Below are positions 18,012 through 26,639 of a DNA stretch of 64,000 nucleotides, in pieces (within the stretch, counting starts at the first letter, position 1; every line of letters begins with the position of its first letter). Origin of the DNA: Micromonospora sp. CP22 (GTDB lineage: Bacteria > Actinomycetota > Actinomycetes > Mycobacteriales > Micromonosporaceae). The translations under genes and the position numbers were made by a program. The stretch is taken from assembly GCF_009712475.1 (NCBI RefSeq), contig NZ_VCJO01000003.1:308906-372905 (forward strand). The letters are read 5' to 3'. The notes below the pieces were generated by a model. The model saw only the letters and a program-made list of their open reading frames with translations. It had not been told where the DNA came from and ran no database searches.

Positions 18012-21000
18012 CTACGCGCTCAGTTCCCGGCGCAGGGTGACCTCGGTCCCCTGCGGGGAGTGCTCGACCGTGAGATCTCCCAGTGCCCGGATCAGCGACA
18101 GTCCGCGACCCCGGAAGCCGGACCCGGTCGACTGACGCCACCGCCCGCTGTCGCGCACCGTCGCCACCACCGTACGGCCCTCCACCCGCACCTCGATGTC
18201 GATCACCGGCTCCACCGGGTCCACGGGGTGTTCGATGGCGTTGGCCGCCGCCTCGGAGACCGCCACGGTCAGGTCGAACAGGTCTGTCTCGCCCACCCGG
18301 TGCGCGACGAGGAAGTCCTCCAGCCGCTTGCGCAGCACGCTGAGTCGGGTCGGGTCGGCGGGCAGCCGCAGTTCGAACCGGTTGAGTTCGACCGCCTCCA
18401 GCGCCAGCACCGCGACGTCGTCGCGTCGTGGCCGACCGGCGACCCGCCCCACCACCGCGTCGATGAGGTCGGCCACGTGTTCACTCGAGCGGGCCGCGTC
18501 GGCGCGCAGCAGGGCCAACGACTCGTCGATGCCGATCTGCCGGTCCTCGATCAGCCCGTCGGTGTAGAGCAGCAGCCGGTCACCGGCCCGCAGCTCGCCG
18601 GAGACGGTCTCGTACTCGGTGCCCGCGATGGCGCCGACCGGCGGCCCGAGCGCCCGGTCGTGCAGGAAGGCCACGTCGTCGTCACGGATCAGCAGCGGCG
18701 ACGGATGCCCGGCGCTGGCGTAGCGCAGCCGACCCGTGCGGGGGCTGAACCACAGGCAGAAGACCGTCGCGAAGGAACGTGACTCGCTGGACCCCACCAA
18801 CCGGTTCAACCGGGTCAACGACTCACCAGGATCGAAACCCTCCAGCACGTACGCGCGTAGCGCGTTACGCAACTGGCCCATGGCTGCCGCCGCCGGCACG
18901 CCCTTGCCGACCACGTCGCCGATGACCAGCACGAGTTCGTCGTCGTCCCGGGCCACCACGTCGTACCAGTCGCCGCCGACCTCGACGTCCGCGCTGCCCG
19001 GTAGGTAGCGGCTGGCCACCACCGCGCCGGGCAACTGGGGCAGGGTGCGGGGCAGCAGGCTGTGTTGGAGGGTGGTGGCGATGCGGTGCTCGGCCTCGTA
19101 GAGCTGCGCGTTCTCCAGCCGCGCCCCGACCAGGCGGGCGAGTTGGGTCAACGCCGCCTCGTCGGCATCGGCGCTCTCGGCGGCCGGGTGCCACACCCGT
19201 AGCTCACCGAGCGGCTGGTCGGCCACCCCGGTCAACGGCAGCACGAAGGTCGGCTCGGCACCGCTGGCCCCACCGGCGTCGGCCTCGTACCGCACCCCAC
19301 CGGCGGAGACCACCACCCGGACGGCCTCGACGAGGCTCAACGCGTGACGGGCAGCGACCTGGAGCACGTCGGCGGTGGAGCGGGCGGTGTTGACCGCGAC
19401 GGCGGCGTCGGCGAGCGCCCGCAGCCGCCGGATGATCTGGTTACGCAGGTGACCGAGGGCCATGTTGGCCCGTACTCGGGCGATCAACTCCTGCCCGGAG
19501 AAGGGTTTGGTGAGGTAGTCGTCGGCACCCACCGACAGCCCGGCCACCTCCTCGGCCGAACCGGCGCGGGCGGAGAGCAGCACGATCGGCACGTACCGGG
19601 TGCGTGGGTCCGCGCGCAGCGCGGCGACCAGACCGAAGCCGTCCAGGCGCGGCATCATCACGTCGGTCAAGACCAGGTCGAACGTCTCCGTGGTGGCGAG
19701 TCGCATCGCCGCCACCCCGTCGGCGGCGGTACGCACCTCCCAGGTGGGCACGAGCAGACCGGCGACGTGCTCACGCAGATCGGGATTGTCGTCGACGACC
19801 AGCACCCGGCCGGCGGGCGCGGTGGTGAGGAGTTCCTGTGGCACCACAGTGCCGGCACCCAACCCGGTGGGGCCGGACGCCGCCGCGACCGGACCGGTGG
19901 TCCACTGCGCGGTCTCGGCGACGAAGAGCGGGGCCTGTCGTGGTTCACGCCCGGTGTGGTCGGTGTCGGCCACCCGCTCGCCCGGCAGGTGCCCGACACC
20001 GAACGGGATGGTGACCGTGAAGCTGCTACCGACGTCAGGCCGGCTGGTGGCGCTGATCCGTCCGCCGTGCATCTCGACGAGTTCCCGCACCAGGGCCAGG
20101 CCGATCCCGGTCCCCTCGTGGCTGCGGGAACGCGCCCCCGGCACCCGGTGGAACCGCTCGAACACGTGCGGCAACTCGTGTGCCTCGATGCCCACACCGG
20201 TGTCGGAGACCTCCAGTCGGGCGGCCCCGTCGACCTCACGGACCCGGATGCTGATCTCGCCCTCGAAGGTGAACTTCAGGGCGTTGGAGACCAGGTTGAG
20301 GACGATTTTCTCCCACATGTCCGGGTCGACGTAGACCGGCTCCGCCAGCGGCGGACAGTCCACCACCAGCCGCACCCCGGCGCGTTCGCTGGCCGAACGG
20401 AACGTACTGGCCACCCGGGAGGTGTAGCCGGCCAGATCGGTGGGCTCGTAGTGGGCCACCAGCCGCCCGGACTCCAGCCGGGAGAAGTCGAGCACCGTGT
20501 TGACCAGCTTCAACAGCCGCAAGGCGTTGCGGTGCATCACGGCCAGCCGCTGCGTGTGCTCCTCGCCGAGCGTCGAGTCGACGAGCAACTCCTCCAACGG
20601 GCCCAGCACCAGCGTCAACGGGGTGCGGAACTCGTGGCTGACGTTGGCGAAGAAGTTGGTCTTGGCCAGGTCCAGGGCGGCCAGCTCGGCGGCCCGGGCC
20701 CGTTCCTGTTCGTACGCCCGCTGCTTGCCGACCGCCCGGGAGATCTGGGCGGCGACCAGCTCGCAGAAGGTGCGGTAGTCCTCGGTGAACGGCAGCCGCC
20801 GGGCCACGCCCAACACCAGCACCCCGGCCAGGTCGTTGGTCGCGTTGATCGGCAACACCACCGCCTCGTCGGCGGCGTCGGCCGGCAGCCGGCCGAGTAG
20901 GTCGGCGGTGCCCACCATCCCGGTGACGCCGGTCCCGGCCAGCTCCACCAGCCTGGGGGACGCGTCGACCGGGCCGGTAGCGGCACCGCTGACCCCGGCC

Positions 21001-21698
21001 AGGCGCAGCCGGCCGTCGCCGTCTCGCAGGTAGAGCAGCCCGAACGGCGCATCGGCCCGATACCGGTCCAGCACCGCCGCCGCGCTCGGGCCCAACTCCT
21101 CGCCGCCGACCGGATCGGCCAACTCCGAGCCGAGTTCGGCCAGCGCACGCAGGCGGCGTTCGCTGAGCACCCTGCCGGTGGTCTCGCTGCAGAGGCAGAA
21201 CACCCCGCTGATCGCTCCGTCGGCGTCGCGAATCGGGTCGTACGAGACGTCGAAGTAGACGTCCTCGACGAAGCCGTGCCGGTCGAGCAGGAAGTGATGG
21301 TCCCGGCCGTGGTACGACTCGCCTGAGCGCAGCACGCCGGTCAGCAACGGCCCCAGCACGTCCCAGGTCTCCGCCCAGTGCTCCCGGGCGGGTTCGCCCA
21401 GCACAGCGGGATGCTTGTCACCGATGGTCGGCCGGTAGGCGTCGTTGTAGAAGGTGCGCAGGTCCTCCCCCCAGAACATGGCGATCTGCGCCTTGGAGGC
21501 GAGCATGGTGCTCATCGCGTTGCCCAGCGCGGTAGGCCACCGCTGCGGAGGGCCGAGCGGACTGGCCGACCAGTCACGGTCCCGGATCAACGCCCCCATC
21601 TCGCCGCCGCCCGCGAACGCCGCCGCGAGCAGCTGGGACATTCCACCTCCCGCCGTGGACAGCTGGCCGTTATCCACGCCCCCCTGGGCCGAGTTCAT
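18012..21698 (-). CDS. hybrid sensor kinase / response regulator / SpoIIE phosphatase / anti-sigma ATPase
   Basis: A 1,228-aa soluble signalling protein. Domains in order: PAS (about 30-175), GAF (185-330), HisKA with FFANVSHEFRTPL (His about 355), HATPase (NALKF; GVGIEAHELP; EGTGIGLALV), receiver (RVLVVDDNPD, phospho-Asp about 679 in LTDVMMPRLDG, KPFSGQEL), second GAF, PP2C/SpoIIE phosphatase (VEVGGDWYDVV; LVIGDVVGKG; LLLYTDGLIEDR), and C-terminal RsbW-like HATPase (VSEAAANAIEHP). It could couple phosphorelay input to partner-switch control of a sigma factor through a STAS protein such as the one at 17633-17947. ATG at 21698 is chosen for GGGGAGGCTGC upstream. Confidence 0.9.
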   Translation of the reverse strand: MNSAQGGVDNGQLSTAGGGMSQLLAAAFAGGGEMGALIRDRDWSASPLGPPQRWPTALGNAMSTMLASKAQIAMFWGEDLRTFYNDAYRPTIGDKHPAVLGEPAREHWAETWDVLGPLLTGVLRSGESYHGRDHHFLLDRHGFVEDVYFDVSYDPIRDADGAISGVFCLCSETTGRVLSERRLRALAELGSELADPVGGEELGPSAAAVLDRYRADAPFGLLYLRDGDGRLRLAGVSGAATGPVDASPRLVELAGTGVTGMVGTADLLGRLPADAADEAVVLPINATNDLAGVLVLGVARRLPFTEDYRTFCELVAAQISRAVGKQRAYEQERARAAELAALDLAKTNFFANVSHEFRTPLTLVLGPLEELLVDSTLGEEHTQRLAVMHRNALRLLKLVNTVLDFSRLESGRLVAHYEPTDLAGYTSRVASTFRSASERAGVRLVVDCPPLAEPVYVDPDMWEKIVLNLVSNALKFTFEGEISIRVREVDGAARLEVSDTGVGIEAHELPHVFERFHRVPGARSRSHEGTGIGLALVRELVEMHGGRISATSRPDVGSSFTVTIPFGVGHLPGERVADTDHTGREPRQAPLFVAETAQWTTGPVAAASGPTGLGAGTVVPQELLTTAPAGRVLVVDDNPDLREHVAGLLVPTWEVRTAADGVAAMRLATTETFDLVLTDVMMPRLDGFGLVAALRADPRTRYVPIVLLSARAGSAEEVAGLSVGADDYLTKPFSGQELIARVRANMALGHLRNQIIRRLRALADAAVAVNTARSTADVLQVAARHALSLVEAVRVVVSAGGVRYEADAGGASGAEPTFVLPLTGVADQPLGELRVWHPAAESADADEAALTQLARLVGARLENAQLYEAEHRIATTLQHSLLPRTLPQLPGAVVASRYLPGSADVEVGGDWYDVVARDDDELVLVIGDVVGKGVPAAAAMGQLRNALRAYVLEGFDPGESLTRLNRLVGSSESRSFATVFCLWFSPRTGRLRYASAGHPSPLLIRDDDVAFLHDRALGPPVGAIAGTEYETVSGELRAGDRLLLYTDGLIEDRQIGIDESLALLRADAARSSEHVADLIDAVVGRVAGRPRRDDVAVLALEAVELNRFELRLPADPTRLSVLRKRLEDFLVAHRVGETDLFDLTVAVSEAAANAIEHPVDPVEPVIDIEVRVEGRTVVATVRDSGRWRQSTGSGFRGRGLSLIRALGDLTVEHSPQGTEVTLRRELSA

Positions 21699-21860
21699 GC
21701 AGCCTCCCCGGCCGTCGCCCCACCACACCGATCATCAAATGCCCTGACCAGCCTTCTACCCAGACGGATCAGCGACGTAACGCGTACGCCCCTTCGGGCG
21801 CTGTTGCGGGCTCCCAGCCCGGTGGCCGACCCGGATGGCCGACGACAGGTGTCGGCGACA

Positions 21861-22628
21861 TCACAGGGGGGTGACGTACGCGCCCGTGATGCCGCCGTCG
21901 ACCACGAACTGCGCGGCGGTCATGAACGAAGCGTCGTCGCTGGCCAGGAAGGCCACCGCGGCGGCGATCTCGGTCGGCTCGCCGAACCGCCCCATCGGCA
22001 CGTGCACCAACCGACGGGCGGCGCGATCCGGATCGGCGGCGAACAGTTCACGCAGCAGCGGCGTCGCCACCGGCCCAGGGCAGAGGGCGTTGACCCGGAT
22101 GCCCTCCCGGGCGAACTGCACGCCCAGTTCCCGGGTGAGCGCCAGCACCCCGCCCTTGCTCGCGGTGTACGCGATCTGGGACGTCGCCGCGCCCATCAAC
22201 GCCACGAAGGAGGCGGTGTTGATGATCGAGCCTCGGCCCTGCCGCCGCATGTGCGGGATGACGTGCTTGCAGCAGAGGTAGACGCTGGTGGTGTTGACCC
22301 GCAGCACCCGTTCCCAGGCGTCCAGCCCGGTCTCCAGGATGGAATCGTCGTCCGGTGGGGAGATGCCGGCGTTGTTGAACGCCACGTCCACCCGTCCGTA
22401 CCGTTCGACCACGCCGTCGAAGAGGTCGCGTACCGCCGTCTCGTCGGCGACGTCGGCCGCGACGAAGCTCCCGCCCACCTCGTCGGCCGCCCGCTGGCCG
22501 GCCTCGGCGTCGATGTCGACACAGACCACCCGGGCGCCCTCGGCGGCGAATCGCCGCACGGTGGCCAGGCCGATGCCGCTGGCCGCCCCGGTCACCACAG
22601 CCACCCGATCCTGCAACCGTCCCGACAT
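21861..22628 (-). CDS. SDR-family NAD(P)-dependent oxidoreductase
   Basis: A 255-aa classical short-chain dehydrogenase. It has TGAASGIG (cofactor-binding glycine motif), NNAGI, the active-site Ser, YTASK (Tyr-x-x-x-Lys) and PGPVATPL. Asp in VCVDIDA suggests NAD preference. ATG at 22626-22628 lies 5 bases after GAGGAG; a GTG 6 bases upstream overlaps the aldehyde dehydrogenase stop (GTGA) but is too close to the ribosome-binding site. It is third in the operon glutamine synthetase-like, aldehyde dehydrogenase, SDR. The order resembles M. tuberculosis Rv2857c-Rv2860c from memory. Probable role: amine or alcohol catabolism. Confidence 0.88.
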   Translation of the reverse strand: MSGRLQDRVAVVTGAASGIGLATVRRFAAEGARVVCVDIDAEAGQRAADEVGGSFVAADVADETAVRDLFDGVVERYGRVDVAFNNAGISPPDDDSILETGLDAWERVLRVNTTSVYLCCKHVIPHMRRQGRGSIINTASFVALMGAATSQIAYTASKGGVLALTRELGVQFAREGIRVNALCPGPVATPLLRELFAADPDRAARRLVHVPMGRFGEPTEIAAAVAFLASDDASFMTAAQFVVDGGITGAYVTPL

Positions 22629-22630
22629 GA

Positions 22631-23986
22631 TCACTCCTCGGTGCTGACGAAGACGTTCTTGACGTCGGTGAACGCGTGCAGGGCGTCCGGCCCCAGTTCC
22701 CGGCCCAGGCCGGAGCGCTTCATCCCGCCGAACGGGGTCCAGTACCGCACCGAGGAGTGGGAGTTGACGCTCAGGTTGCCCGCCTCCACCACTCGGGCCA
22801 TCCGCAGTGCCCGGCCCACGTCCCGGGTCCAGATCGAGCCGGAGAGACCGTACTCGGTGTCGTTGGCCAGCCGGACGGCGTCCGCCTCGTCGTCGAACGG
22901 CAGCACCGAGACGACCGGGCCGAAGATCTCCTCCCGCCAGTGGCGGTCGCCGGGTGAGTCGGCGAGCAGCACCGTCGGTGGGTACCAGTAGCCGGTGCCG
23001 GTGGGCCGCGAGCCGGTGAACGCCACCCGCGAACCGTCGACGTACCCGGCGACCCGATCCCGTTGCCCGGCGGAGATCAACGGCCCCATCTCGGTGCTCT
23101 CGTCGGCCGGGTCACCGACCCGGAAGGCGCGCACCGCCGGTTCGAGCAGTTCGAGGAAGCGGTCGTAGACCGTGCGCTGCACCAGCAGCCGGGAGCGGGC
23201 GCAGCAGTCCTGGCCGGCGTTGTCGAAGACCGCGTACGGCGCGCTGGCGGCGGCCCGCTCCAGGTCGGCGTCGGCGAAGACCAGGTTCGCCGACTTGCCG
23301 CCCAGTTCCAGGGTCAACCGCTTCACCTGGCTCGCGCAGCCGGCCATGATCCGGGTGCCGACCGCCGTGGAACCGGTGAAGCAGATCTTGCGTACGGCCG
23401 GGTGGCTGACGAACCGGTCGCCCACCACCTCACCCCGGCCGGGCAGCACGGTGAACACCCCCTCGGGCAGACCCGCGTGCGCCGCCAGCTCGGCCAGGCG
23501 CATCGCGGTCAGTGGAGTCAGCTCGGCGGGTTTGAGCACCACCGTGTTGCCGGCGGCCAGCGCGGGAGCGAAGCCCCAGGCGGCGATCGGCATGGGGAAG
23601 TTCCACGGCACGATCACCCCGACCACGCCGAGCGGTTCGTGGAAGGTGACGTCCAGCCCGCCCGGCACCGGGATCTGCCGCCCGGTGAGTCGTTCCGGCG
23701 CACCGGCGTAGTAGTCGAGGACGTCCCGGACGTTGCCCGCCTCCCAACGAGCGTTGCCGATGGTGTGGCCGGCGTTGGCGACCTCCAGCCGCGCCAGTTC
23801 CTCCAGGTGCTCGTCCACCACCGCCGCGAAGCGCCGCAGCAGTCGCCCCCGCTCGGCCGGGCTGACCGTCCGCCACCGCCGGTACGCCCGCTGCGCGCGT
23901 TCGATCGCCGCGTCGACGTCCTCGACGGAGCTGTCCGGCACCACCCGCAGCACCGTGCCGGTAGCCGGATTCCGTACCTCACCCAT
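22631..23986 (-). CDS. NAD(P)-dependent aldehyde dehydrogenase
   Basis: A 451-aa ALDH-superfamily enzyme. Key features are VPWNFPMPI, FTGSTAVGTRI, LELGGKSANLVFADAD (catalytic Glu), GQDCCARSRLLV (catalytic Cys in NAGQDCCA) and EIFGPVVSV. Length is slightly short of the usual 470-490, with a trimmed N-terminus. Context between a glutamine synthetase-like ligase and an SDR suggests it oxidises a gamma-glutamyl aminoaldehyde or a related amine-derived aldehyde to the acid. Start ATG at 23986 with AGGTGA upstream. Confidence 0.9.
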   Translation of the reverse strand: MGEVRNPATGTVLRVVPDSSVEDVDAAIERAQRAYRRWRTVSPAERGRLLRRFAAVVDEHLEELARLEVANAGHTIGNARWEAGNVRDVLDYYAGAPERLTGRQIPVPGGLDVTFHEPLGVVGVIVPWNFPMPIAAWGFAPALAAGNTVVLKPAELTPLTAMRLAELAAHAGLPEGVFTVLPGRGEVVGDRFVSHPAVRKICFTGSTAVGTRIMAGCASQVKRLTLELGGKSANLVFADADLERAAASAPYAVFDNAGQDCCARSRLLVQRTVYDRFLELLEPAVRAFRVGDPADESTEMGPLISAGQRDRVAGYVDGSRVAFTGSRPTGTGYWYPPTVLLADSPGDRHWREEIFGPVVSVLPFDDEADAVRLANDTEYGLSGSIWTRDVGRALRMARVVEAGNLSVNSHSSVRYWTPFGGMKRSGLGRELGPDALHAFTDVKNVFVSTEE

Positions 23987-24024
23987 CCGAGGTCACCTGA
24001 CCCGCCGATCCCGCGTGGCTGGGG

Positions 24025-25389
24025 TCAGAGGCGTTCGAAGCCACGGGCCAGCTCCCAGTCGGTGACGGCGGCGTCGAAGGCGGCCAGTTCCACGCGGGCC
24101 ATGTTGGCGTAGTGGGCGACCACCTCCGCACCGAAGGCGGCCCGGGCCACGGAGGACGACTCCCACAGGGCGAGGGCGTCGCGGAGGGTGCCGGGGACGC
24201 GTTCGGCGGTCGCGTCGTCGTACGCGTTGCCGGTGCACTCCTCACCCAACTCCAGCCCGTTCTCGATGCCGTGCACCGCGCCCGCCACCAGGGCCGCGAT
24301 CGCCAGGTACGGGTTGACGTCGGCACCCGGCACCCGGTTCTCCACCCGCATCCCCTGACCGTGCCCCACCAGCCGCAGCGCGCAGGTGCGGTTGTCGGTG
24401 CCCCACCTCAGTGCGGTCGGGGCGAACGAGCCCGGCTGGTAACGCTTGTAGGAGTTGATGTTCGGCGCGAAGAACAGACTCAGCTCCCGCATCGTGGCGA
24501 GCAGCCCGGCGAGCACTCGCTGCCCGGTGACGCTCAACCGCGCCGGGCCGTCACCCAGCATCGCCGAGCCGCCCGAGCCGTCGCGCAGCGAGAAGTGGAT
24601 GTGGCAGGAGTTGCCCTCCCGCTCGTTGGGCTTGGCCATGAACGTGATCGACATGCCCTCCTGGGCGGCGATCTCCTTCGCCCCGTTCTTGTAGATCACA
24701 TGGTGGTCGGCGCAGGCCACCGCCTCGTCGTAGCGGAAGGCGATCTCGTGCTGGCCGAGGTTGCACTCCCCCTTGGCGCTCTCCGGAACCAGTCCCGCGC
24801 CGGCCATCTCGTTGCGGATGCGGCGCAGCAACGGCTCCACCCGGGCGGTGCCGAGCAGGGAGTAGTCCACGTTGTACTGGTTGGCCGCGGCGAGATCCCG
24901 GTAGCCGCGCTGCCACGCCTGCTCGTACGAGTCGCGGAACAGCACGAACTCCAACTCCGTGCCGGCGTACGCGGTCAGCCCGTGCGCGGCCAGGCGATCC
25001 AGCTGCCCGCGCAGGATCTGCCGGGGCGAGGCCACCACCGGGCCGGTGCCGTCGGGCCACTCCAGGTCGGCCAGGAGCATGGCCGTTCCGGGCTGCCACG
25101 GCACCCGGCGCAGCGTGGCGAAGTCGGGCTTCATGACGAAGTCGCCGTAGCCACGGTCCCAGCTCGCCATCGCGTACCCGTCGACGGTGTTCATGTCGAC
25201 GTCGACGGCCAGCAGGTAGTTGCATCCCTCACTGCCGTGGGCGACCACCTGGTCGAGGAAGTACGGGGCGTGGAACCGTTTGCCCTGCAACCGGCCCTGC
25301 ATGTCGACCAGCGCCAACGCCACCGTGTCGATCTCGCCCTCGGCGACGGCGACCCGCAGCTGTTCCAGCGTGAGCGGGGGCTTTCTCAT
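24025..25389 (-). CDS. glutamine synthetase-like amine ligase (GlnA3/GlnA4 type)
   Basis: A 454-aa ATP-dependent ligase of the glutamine synthetase superfamily. It contains DMQGRLQGKRFHAPYFLD, the metal/glutamate motif GTELEFVLF, KGECNLGQHEIAFRY, the ATP-binding KPNEREGNSCHIHFSL, and FAPNINSYKRYQ...NRTCALRL...VENRVPGADVNPYLA. It lacks the adenylylation loop tyrosine context of housekeeping GlnA. Family members gamma-glutamylate polyamines or ethanolamine. ATG at 25387-25389 is preceded by GGAGA and a good promoter; the frame runs further upstream to 25620 but with non-conserved sequence. Downstream are the aldehyde dehydrogenase and SDR. Confidence 0.9.
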   Translation of the reverse strand: MRKPPLTLEQLRVAVAEGEIDTVALALVDMQGRLQGKRFHAPYFLDQVVAHGSEGCNYLLAVDVDMNTVDGYAMASWDRGYGDFVMKPDFATLRRVPWQPGTAMLLADLEWPDGTGPVVASPRQILRGQLDRLAAHGLTAYAGTELEFVLFRDSYEQAWQRGYRDLAAANQYNVDYSLLGTARVEPLLRRIRNEMAGAGLVPESAKGECNLGQHEIAFRYDEAVACADHHVIYKNGAKEIAAQEGMSITFMAKPNEREGNSCHIHFSLRDGSGGSAMLGDGPARLSVTGQRVLAGLLATMRELSLFFAPNINSYKRYQPGSFAPTALRWGTDNRTCALRLVGHGQGMRVENRVPGADVNPYLAIAALVAGAVHGIENGLELGEECTGNAYDDATAERVPGTLRDALALWESSSVARAAFGAEVVAHYANMARVELAAFDAAVTDWELARGFERL

Positions 25390-25409
25390 CCACGCGTCTC
25401 CATCACCAA

Positions 25410-25439
25410 GGTCTACCGGCCACAACCGATCACCGTCAA
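25410..25439 (-). promoter_or_regulatory. sigma-70-like promoter of the glutamine synthetase-like operon
   Basis: On the minus strand TTGACG (25434-25439) and TAGACC (25410-25415) are spaced by 18 bp. This matches the main actinomycete consensus TTGAC(N17-18)TAGNNT except for the last base. The predicted start lies near 25403, giving a leader of about 14 bases carrying GGAGA before the ATG at 25389. Confidence 0.6.
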
Positions 25440-25576
25440 TCGGCTGCTTCGCCCATACCCCCTCGGTCGCTGCCCGCTCGGACCTTCCAGGCAGCAGTCG
25501 GCCCGGTAGGCTGACCACGAGCCCCACCCCCGATGTTGTTTCAGGGAGCCGGTACGCGCCCGGTTGGAGGGAAATC

Positions 25577-25984
25577 ATGAGCGACTGGAACGACAAGGTC
25601 ATCGCCGAGTTCCGCGCCAATGGCGGGCAGGTGGGCGGTCATTTCGCGGGTGAGCCGCTGCTGCTGTTGCACACGATCGGGGCCAAGAGCGGCCAGCCTC
25701 GCGTGAACCCGGTGATGTACCAGAAGGTGGACGGTGGCTACGCCGTGTTCGCCTCCAAGGCCGGGGCACCCACCAATCCCGACTGGTACCACAACCTGCT
25801 GGCGAATCCGCAGGCGCGGGTTGAGGTCGGCACCGACACGGTCGAGGTGGTCGCCCGGGTGGTCACCGGGGACGAGCGGGAACGGATCTGGAGCGCGCAG
25901 AAGGCCGCGTATCCGATCTTCGCCGACTACGAGCGGAAGACCAGCCGCCAGATCCCAGTCGTCGTCCTGGAGCCGGTGCGTTAG
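25577..25984 (+). CDS. deazaflavin (F420)-dependent nitroreductase-family protein
   Basis: A 135-aa DUF385 split-barrel protein, MSDWNDKVIAEFRANGGQVG, with LLLLHTIGAKSGQPRVNPVM and DWYHNLLANPQARVEVG. It is paralogous to the gene at 14539-15048 but shorter and without its N-terminal extension. A strong GGAGG precedes the ATG by 7 bases. Its TAG overlaps the TAA of a small convergent gene by two bases. Confidence 0.9.
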   Translation: MSDWNDKVIAEFRANGGQVGGHFAGEPLLLLHTIGAKSGQPRVNPVMYQKVDGGYAVFASKAGAPTNPDWYHNLLANPQARVEVGTDTVEVVARVVTGDERERIWSAQKAAYPIFADYERKTSRQIPVVVLEPVR

Positions 25985-26184
25985 GCGGGGTCCTCGTCTT
26001 CCGGCTGGGCAGTGGCACTCGTGCCGGACGTGGTCAGTACGACCTGACCGCGGTATCCGGGCCCCAAAACGATCGCCGGCCGGTTGGCGGGCGGAGCGCC
26101 GAAGGCACTGCTCTCCACCGCGGGTATCGCGGGAGCGAAGTCCGGCCCGCCGAAGTCCCCGGCGTCCGCGTCACCGTCACCCAT
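25981..26184 (-). CDS. small hypothetical protein (67 aa), convergent with F420 gene
   Basis: MGDGDADAGDFGGPDFAPAI starts at ATG 26182-26184, just after the strong ribosome-binding site GAGGAG. The chain is acidic at both ends, with a central Pro/Ala-rich segment and a short beta-rich stretch (PAIVLGPGYRGQVVLTTSGT). No signal peptide, cysteine or membrane segment. The good ribosome-binding site and third-position GC bias support coding; the function is unknown. Confidence 0.5.
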   Translation of the reverse strand: MGDGDADAGDFGGPDFAPAIPAVESSAFGAPPANRPAIVLGPGYRGQVVLTTSGTSATAQPEDEDPA

Positions 26185-26279
26185 GGTCACTCCTCTGCCG
26201 TCGCTCCGGCGTACGCCCGCTTGGTGATCTCCACCGAGGCGATGCCGCCTCTGCGCGTACCGGATATCTTGCCTTCCAC

Positions 26280-26285
26280 TATATT
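26280..26285 (+). promoter_or_regulatory. -10 element for leaderless PadR mRNA
   Basis: TATATT lies 6 bases before the ATG at 26292, so transcription should begin at or beside the start codon. It is embedded in the imperfect palindrome CCACTATATTGG (10 of 12 positions symmetric), a plausible PadR operator. No convincing -35 is visible. Confidence 0.55.
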
Positions 26286-26291
26286 GGTTGC

Positions 26292-26639
26292 ATGAGTGCT
26301 CGGGCGATGACCGAACCGGCTTTCTTCATCCTCACCGCGCTGATCGACAACCCGCGCCACGGCTACGGGATCGTCGCGGAGGTGGCAGAGCTGTCGCAGG
26401 GGCGGGTGCAACTGAAGATCGGCTCCCTGTACGGCGCCCTGGACCGGCTCGTCGGTGACGGCCTGGTCGAGCTGGACCGTGAAGAAGCCTGGCAAGGGCG
26501 GTTACGCCGGTACTACCGGGTGACCGAGCAGGGCCGCGACGCCCTCGCCGCCGAGGCGCACCGGCTGGCCGCCAACGCGCGCCTCGCCGCCGCCCGACTC
26601 GGTGACCAACGGAGCCCGATCACCGGGACGTCGTCATGA
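26292..26639 (+). CDS. PadR-family transcriptional regulator (short, subfamily 1)
   Basis: A 115-aa winged-helix protein: TEPAFFILTALIDNPRHGYG, then IGSLYGALDRLVGDGLVELD and LRRYYRVTEQGRDALAAEA. It lacks the long C-terminal domain of the PadR at 10314, so is of the compact type. Its TGA overlaps the ATG of the membrane gene by 4 bp, so the pair is coupled. Compact PadR proteins are often encoded with a HAAS/DUF1700-like membrane protein whose expression they control. Confidence 0.9.
   Translation: MSARAMTEPAFFILTALIDNPRHGYGIVAEVAELSQGRVQLKIGSLYGALDRLVGDGLVELDREEAWQGRLRRYYRVTEQGRDALAAEAHRLAANARLAAARLGDQRSPITGTSS

Noticed and set aside
24025..25389. Housekeeping glutamine synthetase GlnA
   Set aside because: Sequence fits the GlnA3/GlnA4 amine-ligase branch and the operon has aldehyde dehydrogenase and SDR, so ammonia assimilation is unlikely.
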